Below are positions 24,259 through 32,945 of a stretch of DNA of 64,000 nt, one piece after another. The stretch covers positions 13,959 to 77,958 of the forward strand of contig DHLX01000019.1 of NCBI GenBank assembly GCA_002405475.1, given 5' to 3'. Under the pieces are notes generated by a model. The model saw only the letters and a list, made by a program, of their open reading frames with translations. It ran no database searches and was not told the origin of the DNA. This DNA is from Burkholderiales bacterium UBA4657 (GTDB lineage: Bacteria > Pseudomonadota > Gammaproteobacteria > Burkholderiales > Burkholderiaceae_E). The position numbers and the translations under genes are program-made. Position 1 is the first letter of the stretch. Each line of letters starts with the position of its first letter.

Positions 24259-25488
24259 ATGTCTCTTAGCCCTTTTTACCCTATTACCGATGCCGTCCAG
24301 GCGGCACTTCAGACCAGCAAGCGCGGCTGCGACGAGTTACTGGTCGAGGCCGACTGGTGCCAAAAACTGGCACGCAGCGCCGCGACCGGAGTACCGTTAC
24401 GCATCAAGCTCGGTCTGGATCCGACACGTCCCGACATCCACCTGGGCCACACCGTGGTGCTGAACAAATTGCGACAATTGCAAAATCTGGGGCACCAGGT
24501 CATTTTCCTGATTGGCGACTTCACGACCCTGATCGGCGACCCCTCGGGGCGTAATTCAACCCGGCCGATGCTGACACGCGAAGAAATTCAGGCCAACGCC
24601 AAGACGTATTACGACCAGGCGGCACGGGTTCTGAACCCAGAACGCACCGAAATTCGTTATAACTCGGAATGGTGCGAACCTTTGGGTGCTGTTGGCATGA
24701 TTCAGTTAGCAGCGAAGTACACACTCGCTCGCATGCTGGAACGCGACGATTTCACCAAGCGCTATAAAGGTGGTAACCCGATTTCGATTCATGAGTTGCT
24801 CTATCCTTTAATGCAAGGATATGACTCGGTGGCGCTGAAAAGCGACCTGGAACTGGGCGGTACCGACCAGAAATTTAACCTGCTGGTCGGGCGCGAGCTA
24901 CAAAAAGAATATGGGCAGGAACCGCAATGCATTTTGACCATGCCGTTGCTGGTGGGACTGGACGGCGTGGAAAAAATGAGCAAGTCCAAGGACAATTATG
25001 TTGCTATTACCGAACCTGGCAACACCATGTTCGCCAAGCTGATGAGTATTTCCGATGATTTGATGTGGAATTATTTCGAGCTGCTGTCGTTTCGTGATCT
25101 GTCTGAAATTGTCCGGTTCAAGCACGATATCAACAGCGGTCGGAACCCGCGCGAGATCAAGGTCTTGCTGGCGAAAGAAATCGTCAGCCGGTTTCATGAC
25201 ACCAAAGCTGCCGAACAGGCCGAGTACGACTTCAATCTGCGTGCCAAAGGCGGCATACCCGACGATATTGCGGAAATCAGTTTGAGCGGTGCGCCACTGG
25301 GTATTGCCACGATTCTGAAAAGTGCCCAACTGGTACCCAGTACCAGTGAAGCCATGCGTATGGTGGAACAAGGCGGGGTACGCGTGGATGGCAGCGCGGT
25401 CAGCGATAAGGGTTTGAAATTGGTGGCTGGCACCTATGTCGTACAAGTCGGCAAGCGCAAGTTTGCCCGCGTCAGCCTGCAGAACTGA
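24259..25488 (+). CDS. tyrS: Tyrosyl-tRNA synthetase
   Basis: TyrS is a class I synthetase that charges tRNA-Tyr. The 409-residue protein shows the HIGH-class motif HLGHTVVL near residues 56-63, IGDFTTLIGDPSGRNSTRP, the KMSKS motif KMSKSKDN near 240 and an S4 RNA-binding domain at the C-terminus (about 345-405). The length and the GRNSTRP segment fit the TyrS2-like subgroup typical of betaproteobacteria. No clear Shine-Dalgarno precedes the ATG. It leads the plus-strand run that continues to the AEC transporter gene. Confidence 0.97.
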   Translation: MSLSPFYPITDAVQAALQTSKRGCDELLVEADWCQKLARSAATGVPLRIKLGLDPTRPDIHLGHTVVLNKLRQLQNLGHQVIFLIGDFTTLIGDPSGRNSTRPMLTREEIQANAKTYYDQAARVLNPERTEIRYNSEWCEPLGAVGMIQLAAKYTLARMLERDDFTKRYKGGNPISIHELLYPLMQGYDSVALKSDLELGGTDQKFNLLVGRELQKEYGQEPQCILTMPLLVGLDGVEKMSKSKDNYVAITEPGNTMFAKLMSISDDLMWNYFELLSFRDLSEIVRFKHDINSGRNPREIKVLLAKEIVSRFHDTKAAEQAEYDFNLRAKGGIPDDIAEISLSGAPLGIATILKSAQLVPSTSEAMRMVEQGGVRVDGSAVSDKGLKLVAGTYVVQVGKRKFARVSLQN

Positions 25489-25509
25489 GCTTTCGGGCCT
25501 GTTTCAGTC

Positions 25510-25980
25510 ATGATCGCGTTGTTGCAACGGGTATCAGAAGCCAGTGTACGGGCGAATGGCCAAATTGTCGGCAGCATCAATGCCGGGTTATTGGTTTTTT
25601 TATGCGCCGAACGCGACGACAGGCAGGAGCATGCGCTGGCTTTGCTAAACAAGCTGCTGAACTATCGGGTATTCAGCGATGAGGTAGGCAAGATGAACCG
25701 TAGTTTGCTGGACACTGGGCTGAGTCTGTTGCTGGTGCCGCAATTTACTCTGGCGGCAGATACCCGCTCGGGCACACGTCCGAGCTTCAGCCCGGCTGCC
25801 GCACCCCAGGATGCGCTGAAGTTATTCAATGATTTCGTGAATTTGACCCGTTCAAAGTACTCTACGTCTTTAGCCAGTATCGAGACTGGTATTTTTGGTG
25901 CAGACATGAAGGTCAGCCTGATAAATGACGGGCCAGTGACATTCTGGCTGCAACACCCTGTACGAGGAGCAAACTCATGA
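25510..25980 (+). CDS. dtd: D-aminoacyl-tRNA deacylase
   Basis: DTD removes D-amino acids, notably D-Tyr, from mischarged tRNA. The 156-residue protein has the N-terminal MIALLQRVSEASV, the QxxT-type motif in LLVPQFTLAAD, SGTRPSFSPAA and the Gly-cisPro motif region NDGPVTFWLQ near the C-terminus. A position right after tyrS makes biological sense because TyrS is a main source of D-Tyr-tRNA. It ends in a 4-nt ATGA overlap with the next gene. Confidence 0.97.
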   Translation: MIALLQRVSEASVRANGQIVGSINAGLLVFLCAERDDRQEHALALLNKLLNYRVFSDEVGKMNRSLLDTGLSLLLVPQFTLAADTRSGTRPSFSPAAAPQDALKLFNDFVNLTRSKYSTSLASIETGIFGADMKVSLINDGPVTFWLQHPVRGANS

Positions 25981-26642
25981 CGCAAAACCTGAAAATCTGG
26001 AGCAATAGTTTTGCTGATCTAGCAGCAATTCCGGCTGAGTATGCCTTTGGTGTTCACGACGCGCAGTCACATGTCACCTTATCTCAGAATCGTAACCCGC
26101 ATCTGGCCTGGAGTGGCGTGCCGACCGCTACCCAGTCTTTGGCGCTGATCTGCCATGACCGCGACGTACCATCGCGTGGTGACGATGTGAATCAGGAGGG
26201 ACGCAGCATACCCGCCTCTTTACCACGCGTGGATTTTTTTCACTGGGTGCTGATTGACCTGCCCGCCGACGCTGCTGCCGTCGCGGCGGGCGAGTTTTCT
26301 CATGCAGTAACCCCTCGCGGCAAGGGCGGGCCAGCTTTTGCCCGTGCTGATGGCAGTATTGTGCGTCAAGGCATTAATGACTATACCGGCTGGTTTGCCG
26401 GTGACAAGGACATGGGCGGCGATTATTACGGTTATGACGGCCCCTGCCCGCCCTGGAATGACAGCGTAGTACACCACTATGTCTTTACCCTGTATGCCCT
26501 GAATGTGCCCTTTCTGGAACTGCACGCCGACATAGAAAAAAGATTTACCGGTGCCGATGTGCTGCGCGCCATGGAGGGGAAAATACTGGCGCAAACCAGT
26601 ATTACCGGACGCTATTCGCTGAACCCGGCGGTTCCGGTATGA
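25977..26642 (+). CDS. YbhB/YbcL family phosphatidylethanolamine-binding-like protein
   Basis: The protein belongs to the bacterial Raf-kinase-inhibitor/PEBP-like family, whose biochemical role is unclear. The 221-residue sequence shows the anion-site region NPHLAWSGVPTATQSLALICHDRDVPSR with the DxDxP-like element, DFFHWVLIDLPA, and the long YDGPCPPWNDSVVHHYVFTLYAL segment. No signal peptide is seen, so it is cytoplasmic. Its ATG overlaps the dtd stop by 4 nt, and its own stop overlaps the next ATG by 4 nt. Confidence 0.92.
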   Translation: MTQNLKIWSNSFADLAAIPAEYAFGVHDAQSHVTLSQNRNPHLAWSGVPTATQSLALICHDRDVPSRGDDVNQEGRSIPASLPRVDFFHWVLIDLPADAAAVAAGEFSHAVTPRGKGGPAFARADGSIVRQGINDYTGWFAGDKDMGGDYYGYDGPCPPWNDSVVHHYVFTLYALNVPFLELHADIEKRFTGADVLRAMEGKILAQTSITGRYSLNPAVPV

Positions 26643-27277
26643 CCGAATTGATATTTGTCCGGCATGGGGTGACTGACTGGAACCGTGAAAAACGGTTACA
26701 AGGTCACACCGATATTGCACTCAACCGTGAGGGACGCCAGCAGGCGGCACGGGTGGCCAAGGCCTTGCAGCATGAAGTCTTTGATGCGTTTTATTCCAGC
26801 GACTTAAGCCGCGCTCTGGAAACAGCCCAGACTGTGGCCAGCCACCGGGCTCAGGTGGTACTGCCTCAGCCCGAGCTGCGCGAACGTCATTACGGTCTAT
26901 TTGAAGGCGTGCCACAACACGAGTTGCCGCAACGTTTTCCCCAGGCTTATGCCAACCTGAAAGTACGCGACCCGCATGCCGATCTGCCGGGCGGCGAGAG
27001 TCTGCATGACTTTTATCAACGTATCAGCACCTATGTGCAGTTATTGGTACAACAACACCCAGGACAGCGCCTTTTTATTGCCACGCACGGTGGTGTGCTT
27101 GACTGCATTTACCGACTGTGTACCGCCACCCCCCTGTCTGCACCACGTGCGTGGGAACTGCCGAATACCGGCATCAATCGGGTACACCATGAGGGTAATG
27201 AGTTCAAACTGATGGTCTGGGCCGATACTCAGCATTTACTTGACCCTGACGTTCAGCTTGAAACTGAACATTTATAG
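26639..27277 (+). CDS. Histidine phosphatase (phosphoglycerate mutase-like) family protein
   Basis: The 212-residue protein is a cytoplasmic branch-1 histidine phosphatase. Catalytic residues are in FVRHGVTDWNREKRLQGH at the N-terminus (RHG), the second Arg in YSSDLSRALETAQ, E in ELRERHYGLFEG and the second His in IATHGGVLDCIYRL. Such proteins are often labelled GpmB or CobC-like. The sequence alone does not fix the substrate, and the gene is not near cobalamin genes. It is translationally coupled to the PEBP-like gene upstream. Confidence 0.93.
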   Translation: MTELIFVRHGVTDWNREKRLQGHTDIALNREGRQQAARVAKALQHEVFDAFYSSDLSRALETAQTVASHRAQVVLPQPELRERHYGLFEGVPQHELPQRFPQAYANLKVRDPHADLPGGESLHDFYQRISTYVQLLVQQHPGQRLFIATHGGVLDCIYRLCTATPLSAPRAWELPNTGINRVHHEGNEFKLMVWADTQHLLDPDVQLETEHL

Positions 27278-27297
27278 ACACCCGGTAAAATGCTGGC

Positions 27298-28290
27298 ATG
27301 GCTGTCTTTACTACCATTACTCACGCGCAACTGTCGGTCTGGCTGCAAGACTTCGACCTGGGTTCATTACTGAAACTCGAAGGCATAGCCTCGGGCATTG
27401 AAAACACCAATTATTTTGTCACGACCGACAGCCCGCGTCATAACGGGCAATTTGTACTAACGATTTTTGAAAAACTGAGTCGGGAACAATTGCCGTTTTA
27501 TCTCGAATTCATGCGGACACTGGCACAGGCGGGGGTCAATGTACCTTTGCCGATGGCGAACCGCCAGGGCCAGATCTTGCATAGCCTGTGCGACAAACCC
27601 TGCGCTCTGGCTACCCGGCTCGAAGGTGGGTTTGAACTTGAACCGACACCGGAACATTGCCGACAGGTCGGTATGGCACTGGCGCGACTGCATGAAGTGG
27701 GTCTCGATTACCAGAAACAACGTCCTGATCTTATGCTCGACAATCCGCGCGGCCTGCGCTGGTGGCAGCAGACGTTGCCTTTGGTGGTACCGCATATTCC
27801 CCCGGTATTGCAACAGTTGCTGGCACAAGAGGTACAGGATCAGGTTGAATATGCGGCCAGCACAGACTACCTGAGCTTGACCCGGGGGCCGGTACATGCT
27901 GACTTGTTTCGTAACAATGTACTGTTTGCCGGGTCACGCGAACAGCCACGCCTCGGCGGCTTTATTGATTTTTATTTTGCCGGCGTTGATACCTGGTTGT
28001 TCGATCTCGCTGTCACGGTCAATGATTGGTGTATTGATCTGGCAAGCGGTTCGATTGATGTCCCACGCTATGAAGCATTATTACGCGCCTATGCCCAGGT
28101 TAGACCTTATACAGTGGGCGAACGGCGTGCCTGGCCGATGATGCTTAGAGCCGCTGCTTTACGTTTCTGGATGAGTCGCCTATATGATTTCTATCTGCCG
28201 CGCAGTGCGGAAACCTTGACTCCGCATGATCCCAGCCATTTTGAGCGGGTTTTGCGTCAGCGCCATTTACAACATTACCCATTACCCTGA
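27298..28290 (+). CDS. thrB: Homoserine kinase (ThrB, aminoglycoside-phosphotransferase fold)
   Basis: This phosphorylates homoserine in threonine synthesis. The 330-residue protein belongs to the APH-like type II homoserine kinases found in Burkholderiales and Pseudomonas, not the GHMP type of E. coli. Visible are GIASGIENTNYFV, FVLTIFEKL, the catalytic loop GPVHADLFRNNVLF near residue 200 and the metal site GGFIDFYFAGVDTWLFDLAV. The ATG at 27298 lies 20 bp after the phosphatase stop, with only a weak ribosome site. The other threonine genes are not nearby. Confidence 0.95.
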   Translation: MAVFTTITHAQLSVWLQDFDLGSLLKLEGIASGIENTNYFVTTDSPRHNGQFVLTIFEKLSREQLPFYLEFMRTLAQAGVNVPLPMANRQGQILHSLCDKPCALATRLEGGFELEPTPEHCRQVGMALARLHEVGLDYQKQRPDLMLDNPRGLRWWQQTLPLVVPHIPPVLQQLLAQEVQDQVEYAASTDYLSLTRGPVHADLFRNNVLFAGSREQPRLGGFIDFYFAGVDTWLFDLAVTVNDWCIDLASGSIDVPRYEALLRAYAQVRPYTVGERRAWPMMLRAAALRFWMSRLYDFYLPRSAETLTPHDPSHFERVLRQRHLQHYPLP

Positions 28291-28297
28291 CTCATTT

Positions 28298-29062
28298 ATG
28301 CAAGCACAGCAACTACCCGCCTCTGCCGGATGGCAATGGATCAAACAGGCCTGGAACCTGTTTCGGCAACAGCCTCTGGCGATCATGTCGCTGTTTATTA
28401 TTTTTGTCTTCAGCCTGTTGCTGCTGGCAATGCTGCCGTTTATCGGCCCGCTACTTTATGGGGTACTGATGCAGGGTCTGTCAGCAGGTTTTTTGATCGC
28501 CTGCAAGCAAGTTGAAAACAAGGAACTGGTTGTGCCAATGACTTTGATCGCAGGTTTTCGCGCCAATAACAAACGGGCAGCAAAACCGCTGCTGGTACTG
28601 GGTGCCTGTTATTTTGTCTCGGCGCTGGCGGTACTGGCTCTGACCATACTGGTGGATGATGGCACCCTCATGCAGGTGTTTCGTGGTGAAAAAGTCAGCG
28701 AGGACGCCTTTTATTCAGCGCAGGTCACGAGCGCGATGCTGATTGCCGCTAGTGGCCATGTTCTCGTTACCGCCATATTCTGGTATGCACCGGCACTGGT
28801 GATCTGGCACGAACTGACACCGATGAAAGCAGTTTTCTTCAGCGTCGTGACAGTATGGCGCAATAAGGCGGCATTCCTAGTTTATGGCCTGATTTTGTCC
28901 GGCATAGCATTATTCCTGCAACTGGTCATGAGCGTGATATTCGATCTGGTTGATATGCCGCTGCTCGAGGGCTTTCTGACCTTTCCGCTGCTCGCCACTT
29001 ACGCCTCGGTCATTTATTGCTCGGTTTATACCTCGTACCGCTGCACTATTACCACGACGTGA
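28298..29062 (+). CDS. BPSS1780 family membrane protein
   Basis: The 254-residue inner-membrane protein has about five or six hydrophobic helices and the family's N-terminal signature PASAGWQWIKQAWNLFRQQPL. It is named after the Burkholderia pseudomallei BPSS1780 group and has no known function. The ATG at 28298 lies 7 bp after the thrB stop. An upstream in-frame start inside thrB is rejected. The last codons overlap the start of the AEC transporter gene as GTGA, indicating coupled translation. Confidence 0.88.
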   Translation: MQAQQLPASAGWQWIKQAWNLFRQQPLAIMSLFIIFVFSLLLLAMLPFIGPLLYGVLMQGLSAGFLIACKQVENKELVVPMTLIAGFRANNKRAAKPLLVLGACYFVSALAVLALTILVDDGTLMQVFRGEKVSEDAFYSAQVTSAMLIAASGHVLVTAIFWYAPALVIWHELTPMKAVFFSVVTVWRNKAAFLVYGLILSGIALFLQLVMSVIFDLVDMPLLEGFLTFPLLATYASVIYCSVYTSYRCTITTT

Positions 29063-29955
29063 ATAGTGCCCTGTTGCTGCTGCCCGACTTCGCCCTGATC
29101 GCTCTGGGTGTGGCCTTACTGCGTTGCGGCTGGTTGGCACCGGATTTCTGGTCAGGATTGGAAAAACTGGTTTATTTCGTTCTGTTTCCGGCCCTGCTAT
29201 TCAATGCAGTTGCTGCTGCACCCTTGACGTCGACTGCGGCAGCACCGCTGCTAAAGGTCGTGACCCTGGTCATTATGATGGGTATTGGCTTAAGCCTGCT
29301 GGCACGTCTGTGGATGCGCAGTGCTAACGCCGCACTTGACTGGGCCTCATTGTTTCAATGCGGTTTTCGCTTCAATAGCTATATTGCACTGGCGTTGGCG
29401 GGTCGCCTGGGGGGTGATGCCGGTATTGCCTTGATGGGGATCGTCATCGGCTTCTCGGTTCCTATCGTCAATATGGCTGCGGTCTGGGCACTGGCACGAC
29501 ATAGTGAATCGGGCGTACTGAGGGAAATGCTGCGTAATCCATTGCTGCTAGCCACCCTATCAGGATTAGCATTCAACTTTTCAGGTCTTACTTTGCCCGA
29601 GCCGGTATCAGCAACCTTGTCTCGACTAGGTGCCGCATCGATAGCTTTGGGCCTGATAGCAGTGGGTGCCGGCCTGAGACTGGACGGGCTGAATATTGCC
29701 AGAACAGCACTGATTTATTTCACCCTGGTCAAGCTGGTTTTACTGCCGCTTGCGACCCTGGGTCTAGCACGATTGACAGGATTATCTGGTTTGGGCTTAC
29801 AAATTGCGCTATTGTTCGCTGCGCTACCCACCGCGTCATCAGCCTACGTGCTGGCACAACGCATGGGCGGCAACGGCGCCGTCGTGGCGGCCGCCATTAC
29901 CATCGGAACCATGCTATCAGCAATTAGCATACCATTCTGGATGACAAAGATTTAA
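29059..29955 (+). CDS. AEC family transporter (auxin efflux carrier-like)
   Basis: This inner-membrane carrier of the AEC/BASS-like superfamily transports small organic anions or auxin-like compounds in characterised members. The roughly 298-residue protein has ten hydrophobic segments, with FRFNSYIALALAGRLGG, a crossover region near IGFSVPIVNMAAVW, and AALPTASSAYVLAQRMGG near the end, typical of the family. I place the start at GTG 29059, which forms a GTGA overlap with the preceding stop. A TTG at 29017 is possible but less likely. Substrate unknown. Confidence 0.87.
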   Translation: MNSALLLLPDFALIALGVALLRCGWLAPDFWSGLEKLVYFVLFPALLFNAVAAAPLTSTAAAPLLKVVTLVIMMGIGLSLLARLWMRSANAALDWASLFQCGFRFNSYIALALAGRLGGDAGIALMGIVIGFSVPIVNMAAVWALARHSESGVLREMLRNPLLLATLSGLAFNFSGLTLPEPVSATLSRLGAASIALGLIAVGAGLRLDGLNIARTALIYFTLVKLVLLPLATLGLARLTGLSGLGLQIALLFAALPTASSAYVLAQRMGGNGAVVAAAITIGTMLSAISIPFWMTKI

Positions 29956-29972
29956 CATGTCGGCAATCTCTT

Positions 29973-29978
29973 TATAAT
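29973..29978 (+). promoter_or_regulatory. -10 element upstream of the receiver/cyclase/kinase gene
   Basis: A perfect TATAAT lies 32 bp before the ATG, just after the AEC gene stop. No good -35 hexamer is found at 16-18 bp (TTTAAC at 29951-29956 is the closest), so it may need an activator. It suggests the signalling pair has its own transcript. Confidence 0.45.
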
Positions 29979-30009
29979 CGGCATATCGTATGTCATTGTT
30001 AAAAATGTG

Positions 30010-32097
30010 ATGAATAGTACCCCTGAAATTCTGCTGGTTGAGGATGACCCCGGTCATCTCGCCCAGATTCGACAGCAGGTCGAGTCTGAGAATTTCTCTG
30101 TGCGTACTGCCACAGATGGCCTGCAGGGCCTGGCCGCCGTCATGGCCCACCCCCCTGATCTGATCATTTCAGATCTGTCGATGCCGAAAATGGATGGCTA
30201 TGGTCTGTTGAATGCAGTGCGCGACGGCGAGCGCACCAGAGACATTCCTTTCGTCCTGCTAGCCCCCAGTTCAGATCAGAACCTGCCGCAACAGGCAAGG
30301 GCACTGGGGGTCGATGCCGTTCTAGTCAAACCGGTCACCCGCGACCAGTTACTGCACACGCTGAATCACCTGTTGGGTAGCAAGCTCAAAGCAGTCGGTT
30401 CACAAACCATGGCTGGACTCAAATTGCAAACCGGGTCACTGATGCCGATCACCGAAGGTGAGCCTGAAATTGACCCGCATACGCTACCGATGCATTTTGG
30501 CCAGTTCCTCGAAGGTTCACCCACAACCATGATGACGATTGTCGACGAGGATCTGGATAATGCCGACAATATCGTCGCGCAGGCCATCAGTAAGCGCACC
30601 GCGGCGGCGACTGTGCTGTTTTCAGATATCCGTGACTTTACTTCGATTTCAGAACGGCTGCGCTCGGATCATGTCGTGCAAATGCTGAATGCCTATTTTG
30701 CCCGCGCCTGTGAACCAATTCAGCGGCAACATGGCTGGGTAGTAAAGTTCTTGGGCGACGGGCTGGTCGCCTTGTTTGAATCCCCAGAGGGTCAGGTACA
30801 GGATCATGCCGAGCGCGCGATCAAAGCCGGACTGTTAATGATTCTTGCCGCAACCCGGTTCCGTACCTGGATCGCAGAACATATACCCGGTGTTGACCTG
30901 CCAGAATTTTCGATCGGAGTTGGAATACATTCCGGTGAAGTGACGATTTGCAAAATGGGAGGTAATGAAAGCCTCGATACCACCATCATTGGCGATACGG
31001 TCAATATAGCAGCTCGTCTGGAAGAGAAAACCAAAGAGCTGGGCTGGAGTCTGGTAGCCAGCCGAGCCAGTTTTGAATCTGGCGGAGCCCGAATTTTGTA
31101 TGGCCAGCGTAGTGCCGTACCTGTCAAGGGACGTAGCCAGGAAATTGAAATTGTCGAAATTATCGGGCTACAGCCAAAAATCAGCAGTGGCGATGCCGAG
31201 CGCAAATTTTATGAGGCGGTCGGGCTTGCCGTTGATATCAATGCGCGCAGTTTGCGTGGCAAGCTTCAAAGCACCAGCCCCAAAGCTGCGACCGAAATAG
31301 AGCCGGGTAATCTGGTTGCCAATTACCGCCTGATTCGCAAATTGGGTGAAGGTGGCATGTCCCTGGTGTATCTGGCACAACGCGTGGCAGATAAAGCTGA
31401 AGTCGTTCTCAAAATGATGCGCCTGAAACCAGATTCAATAGACGATGGCGATATGTTACAGCGATTTATCCAGGAATATGCGCTGATCTCACAGATCCAT
31501 CATCCCAACATATCGCGTATTTTCGAGCAGGGCTTTACCAATACCCATGCCTATATCGCGCTCGAGTATTTTCCGGGCGGGGATCTGCGCAGTCTGATCA
31601 AGACGAGGTTACAGCCCGATACTGCACAAGCAATCATAGTCCAGGTGGCAGGTGCCCTGTCCGCGATACATGCGCGCGGCATCGTGCACCGCGATCTGAA
31701 ACCTGACAATATCATGCTGCGCAATGATGGCAGTCTGGCCATTGCCGATTTTGGCATCGCCAAGCATCCTGCCTTTGCCATGACACAAACACGGCATGGT
31801 GAAGTGTTCGGCACACCGTACTACCTGTCCCCCGAACAGGCTTCAGGACAGGTCGTCGATTCGCGCAGCGATCTGTACAGCCTGGGTATCATGTTTTATG
31901 AAATGCTGACCGGCCGCAAGCCTTATTATGGTGATAATGTGCAGTCCTTGCTGTACCAGCATGTCCATGGTCGTGCGCCACGCCTTCCACAGGAACTGAG
32001 CCGCTATCAGGCATTCCTCGACAAGATCATGGCCAAGCGACCCCAAGACCGTTACCAGACCGCAGAACAATTGATTGATGCAGTAGTGCTGTTATGA
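30010..32097 (+). CDS. Three-domain signalling protein: receiver, class III adenylate cyclase and Ser/Thr kinase
   Basis: This 695-residue cytoplasmic protein joins three signalling domains. The receiver (about 5-125) keeps VEDDP, the phospho-Asp near 55 in LIISDLSMPKMDGY and LVKPV, but the usual switch Thr is an Ala. The cyclase (about 195-385) keeps metal Asps near 206 and 250 (FSDIRDF, LGDG), Lys near 246 and Thr near 325 as an adenine-type pair, and VNIAARLE for catalysis, so cAMP is the likely product. The kinase (about 440-690) has LGEGGMSLVY, VVLKMM, HRDLKPDN, DFG and GTPYYLSPEQ, all intact. No membrane segment or PASTA repeats. An alternative GTG lies one codon upstream. It is coupled by ATGA to the next gene. 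Confidence 0.92.
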   Translation: MNSTPEILLVEDDPGHLAQIRQQVESENFSVRTATDGLQGLAAVMAHPPDLIISDLSMPKMDGYGLLNAVRDGERTRDIPFVLLAPSSDQNLPQQARALGVDAVLVKPVTRDQLLHTLNHLLGSKLKAVGSQTMAGLKLQTGSLMPITEGEPEIDPHTLPMHFGQFLEGSPTTMMTIVDEDLDNADNIVAQAISKRTAAATVLFSDIRDFTSISERLRSDHVVQMLNAYFARACEPIQRQHGWVVKFLGDGLVALFESPEGQVQDHAERAIKAGLLMILAATRFRTWIAEHIPGVDLPEFSIGVGIHSGEVTICKMGGNESLDTTIIGDTVNIAARLEEKTKELGWSLVASRASFESGGARILYGQRSAVPVKGRSQEIEIVEIIGLQPKISSGDAERKFYEAVGLAVDINARSLRGKLQSTSPKAATEIEPGNLVANYRLIRKLGEGGMSLVYLAQRVADKAEVVLKMMRLKPDSIDDGDMLQRFIQEYALISQIHHPNISRIFEQGFTNTHAYIALEYFPGGDLRSLIKTRLQPDTAQAIIVQVAGALSAIHARGIVHRDLKPDNIMLRNDGSLAIADFGIAKHPAFAMTQTRHGEVFGTPYYLSPEQASGQVVDSRSDLYSLGIMFYEMLTGRKPYYGDNVQSLLYQHVHGRAPRLPQELSRYQAFLDKIMAKRPQDRYQTAEQLIDAVVLL

Positions 32098-32945
32098 ATT
32101 TAACTGAACATTCACGTTTTCAGGTCTCATTACTTGGTTTTTCGGATACCGAGCGCATCATGCTGTCCAGCATGTTTCGTTTATCTGCCAAACGTCTGCC
32201 GAGCTATGTACTCAATGAAGACCCCTTTCTGGCAGACATTATCGTACTCAACGCAGAAAACAAAGAGGCCATCACCGATCTGGAACAGTTAAGTGCGGAA
32301 CACACCATACCGTCGGTATGGATTGGTGGTGATGACAGTTCCGGAATGACTGTTCGGGTTCCGCGTCCGATTATCTGGAGTGCAGTGTTTGAAGCTCTGG
32401 ATGATGTCGTCGAGCGCGCCAGTAACCAGGATCTGCTCAATCCATCACGACCACGCACCATTCCTTTAGGCGAGTGGATTAGAAACAATGAATCCATAGT
32501 TACAACAGGAAAAATTTCCATGGATTCTCAATCAGCAGAGTCCATAACCGCGATCCCATCAGCCCCGTGGGCTCTGGTGGTAACGCGCGATATCCAACTG
32601 CGTCGGTTTCTGGCAAGCTATCTGTCAATAGCCGGCTTTAATGCTGAGGAAATTGACGACGTACGTATGGCAATTGCCATGAATGCGGCGCGCGATTATT
32701 TTTGTGCCTTGGTGGAGTCAGATATGGATCCGATTGACGGATTCAGCTTATGCCGCCTGCTACATGTAAAGCGAAAAGACTGGCCACGTGTAGTACTCAT
32801 ATTGCCTGAGGATAATTCCTTACTGCGCCTGCGGGCTCACTGGGCCGGTGCCCATAGTACTGTTGCACAGCCCCTTAGCCGCGATGCGTTGCGCCTGACG
32901 ATGAATAAACTGCGTTATGAGGCGGCGTCTGCAAAGCCCAGGTAA
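32094..32945 (+). CDS. Degenerate receiver-domain protein coupled to the cyclase-kinase
   Basis: The 283-residue protein starts inside the stop of the cyclase-kinase gene (ATGA). It seems to contain two receiver-like halves: residues about 9-112 (FQVSLLGFSDTERIMLSSMF, DIIVLNAENKEAITDL, IPSVWIGG) and about 165-275 (WALVVTRDIQLRRFLASYLS, CALVESDMDPIDGFSLCRLL, WPRVVLILPED). The acidic pocket and phospho-Asp are poorly conserved in both. In an ungapped alignment the second half has Glu at that position. No output domain is visible. It may be a pseudo-receiver partner or kinase target, which is inference. Its last 71 bp overlap queG on the other strand. Confidence 0.8.
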   Translation: MNLTEHSRFQVSLLGFSDTERIMLSSMFRLSAKRLPSYVLNEDPFLADIIVLNAENKEAITDLEQLSAEHTIPSVWIGGDDSSGMTVRVPRPIIWSAVFEALDDVVERASNQDLLNPSRPRTIPLGEWIRNNESIVTTGKISMDSQSAESITAIPSAPWALVVTRDIQLRRFLASYLSIAGFNAEEIDDVRMAIAMNAARDYFCALVESDMDPIDGFSLCRLLHVKRKDWPRVVLILPEDNSLLRLRAHWAGAHSTVAQPLSRDALRLTMNKLRYEAASAKPR

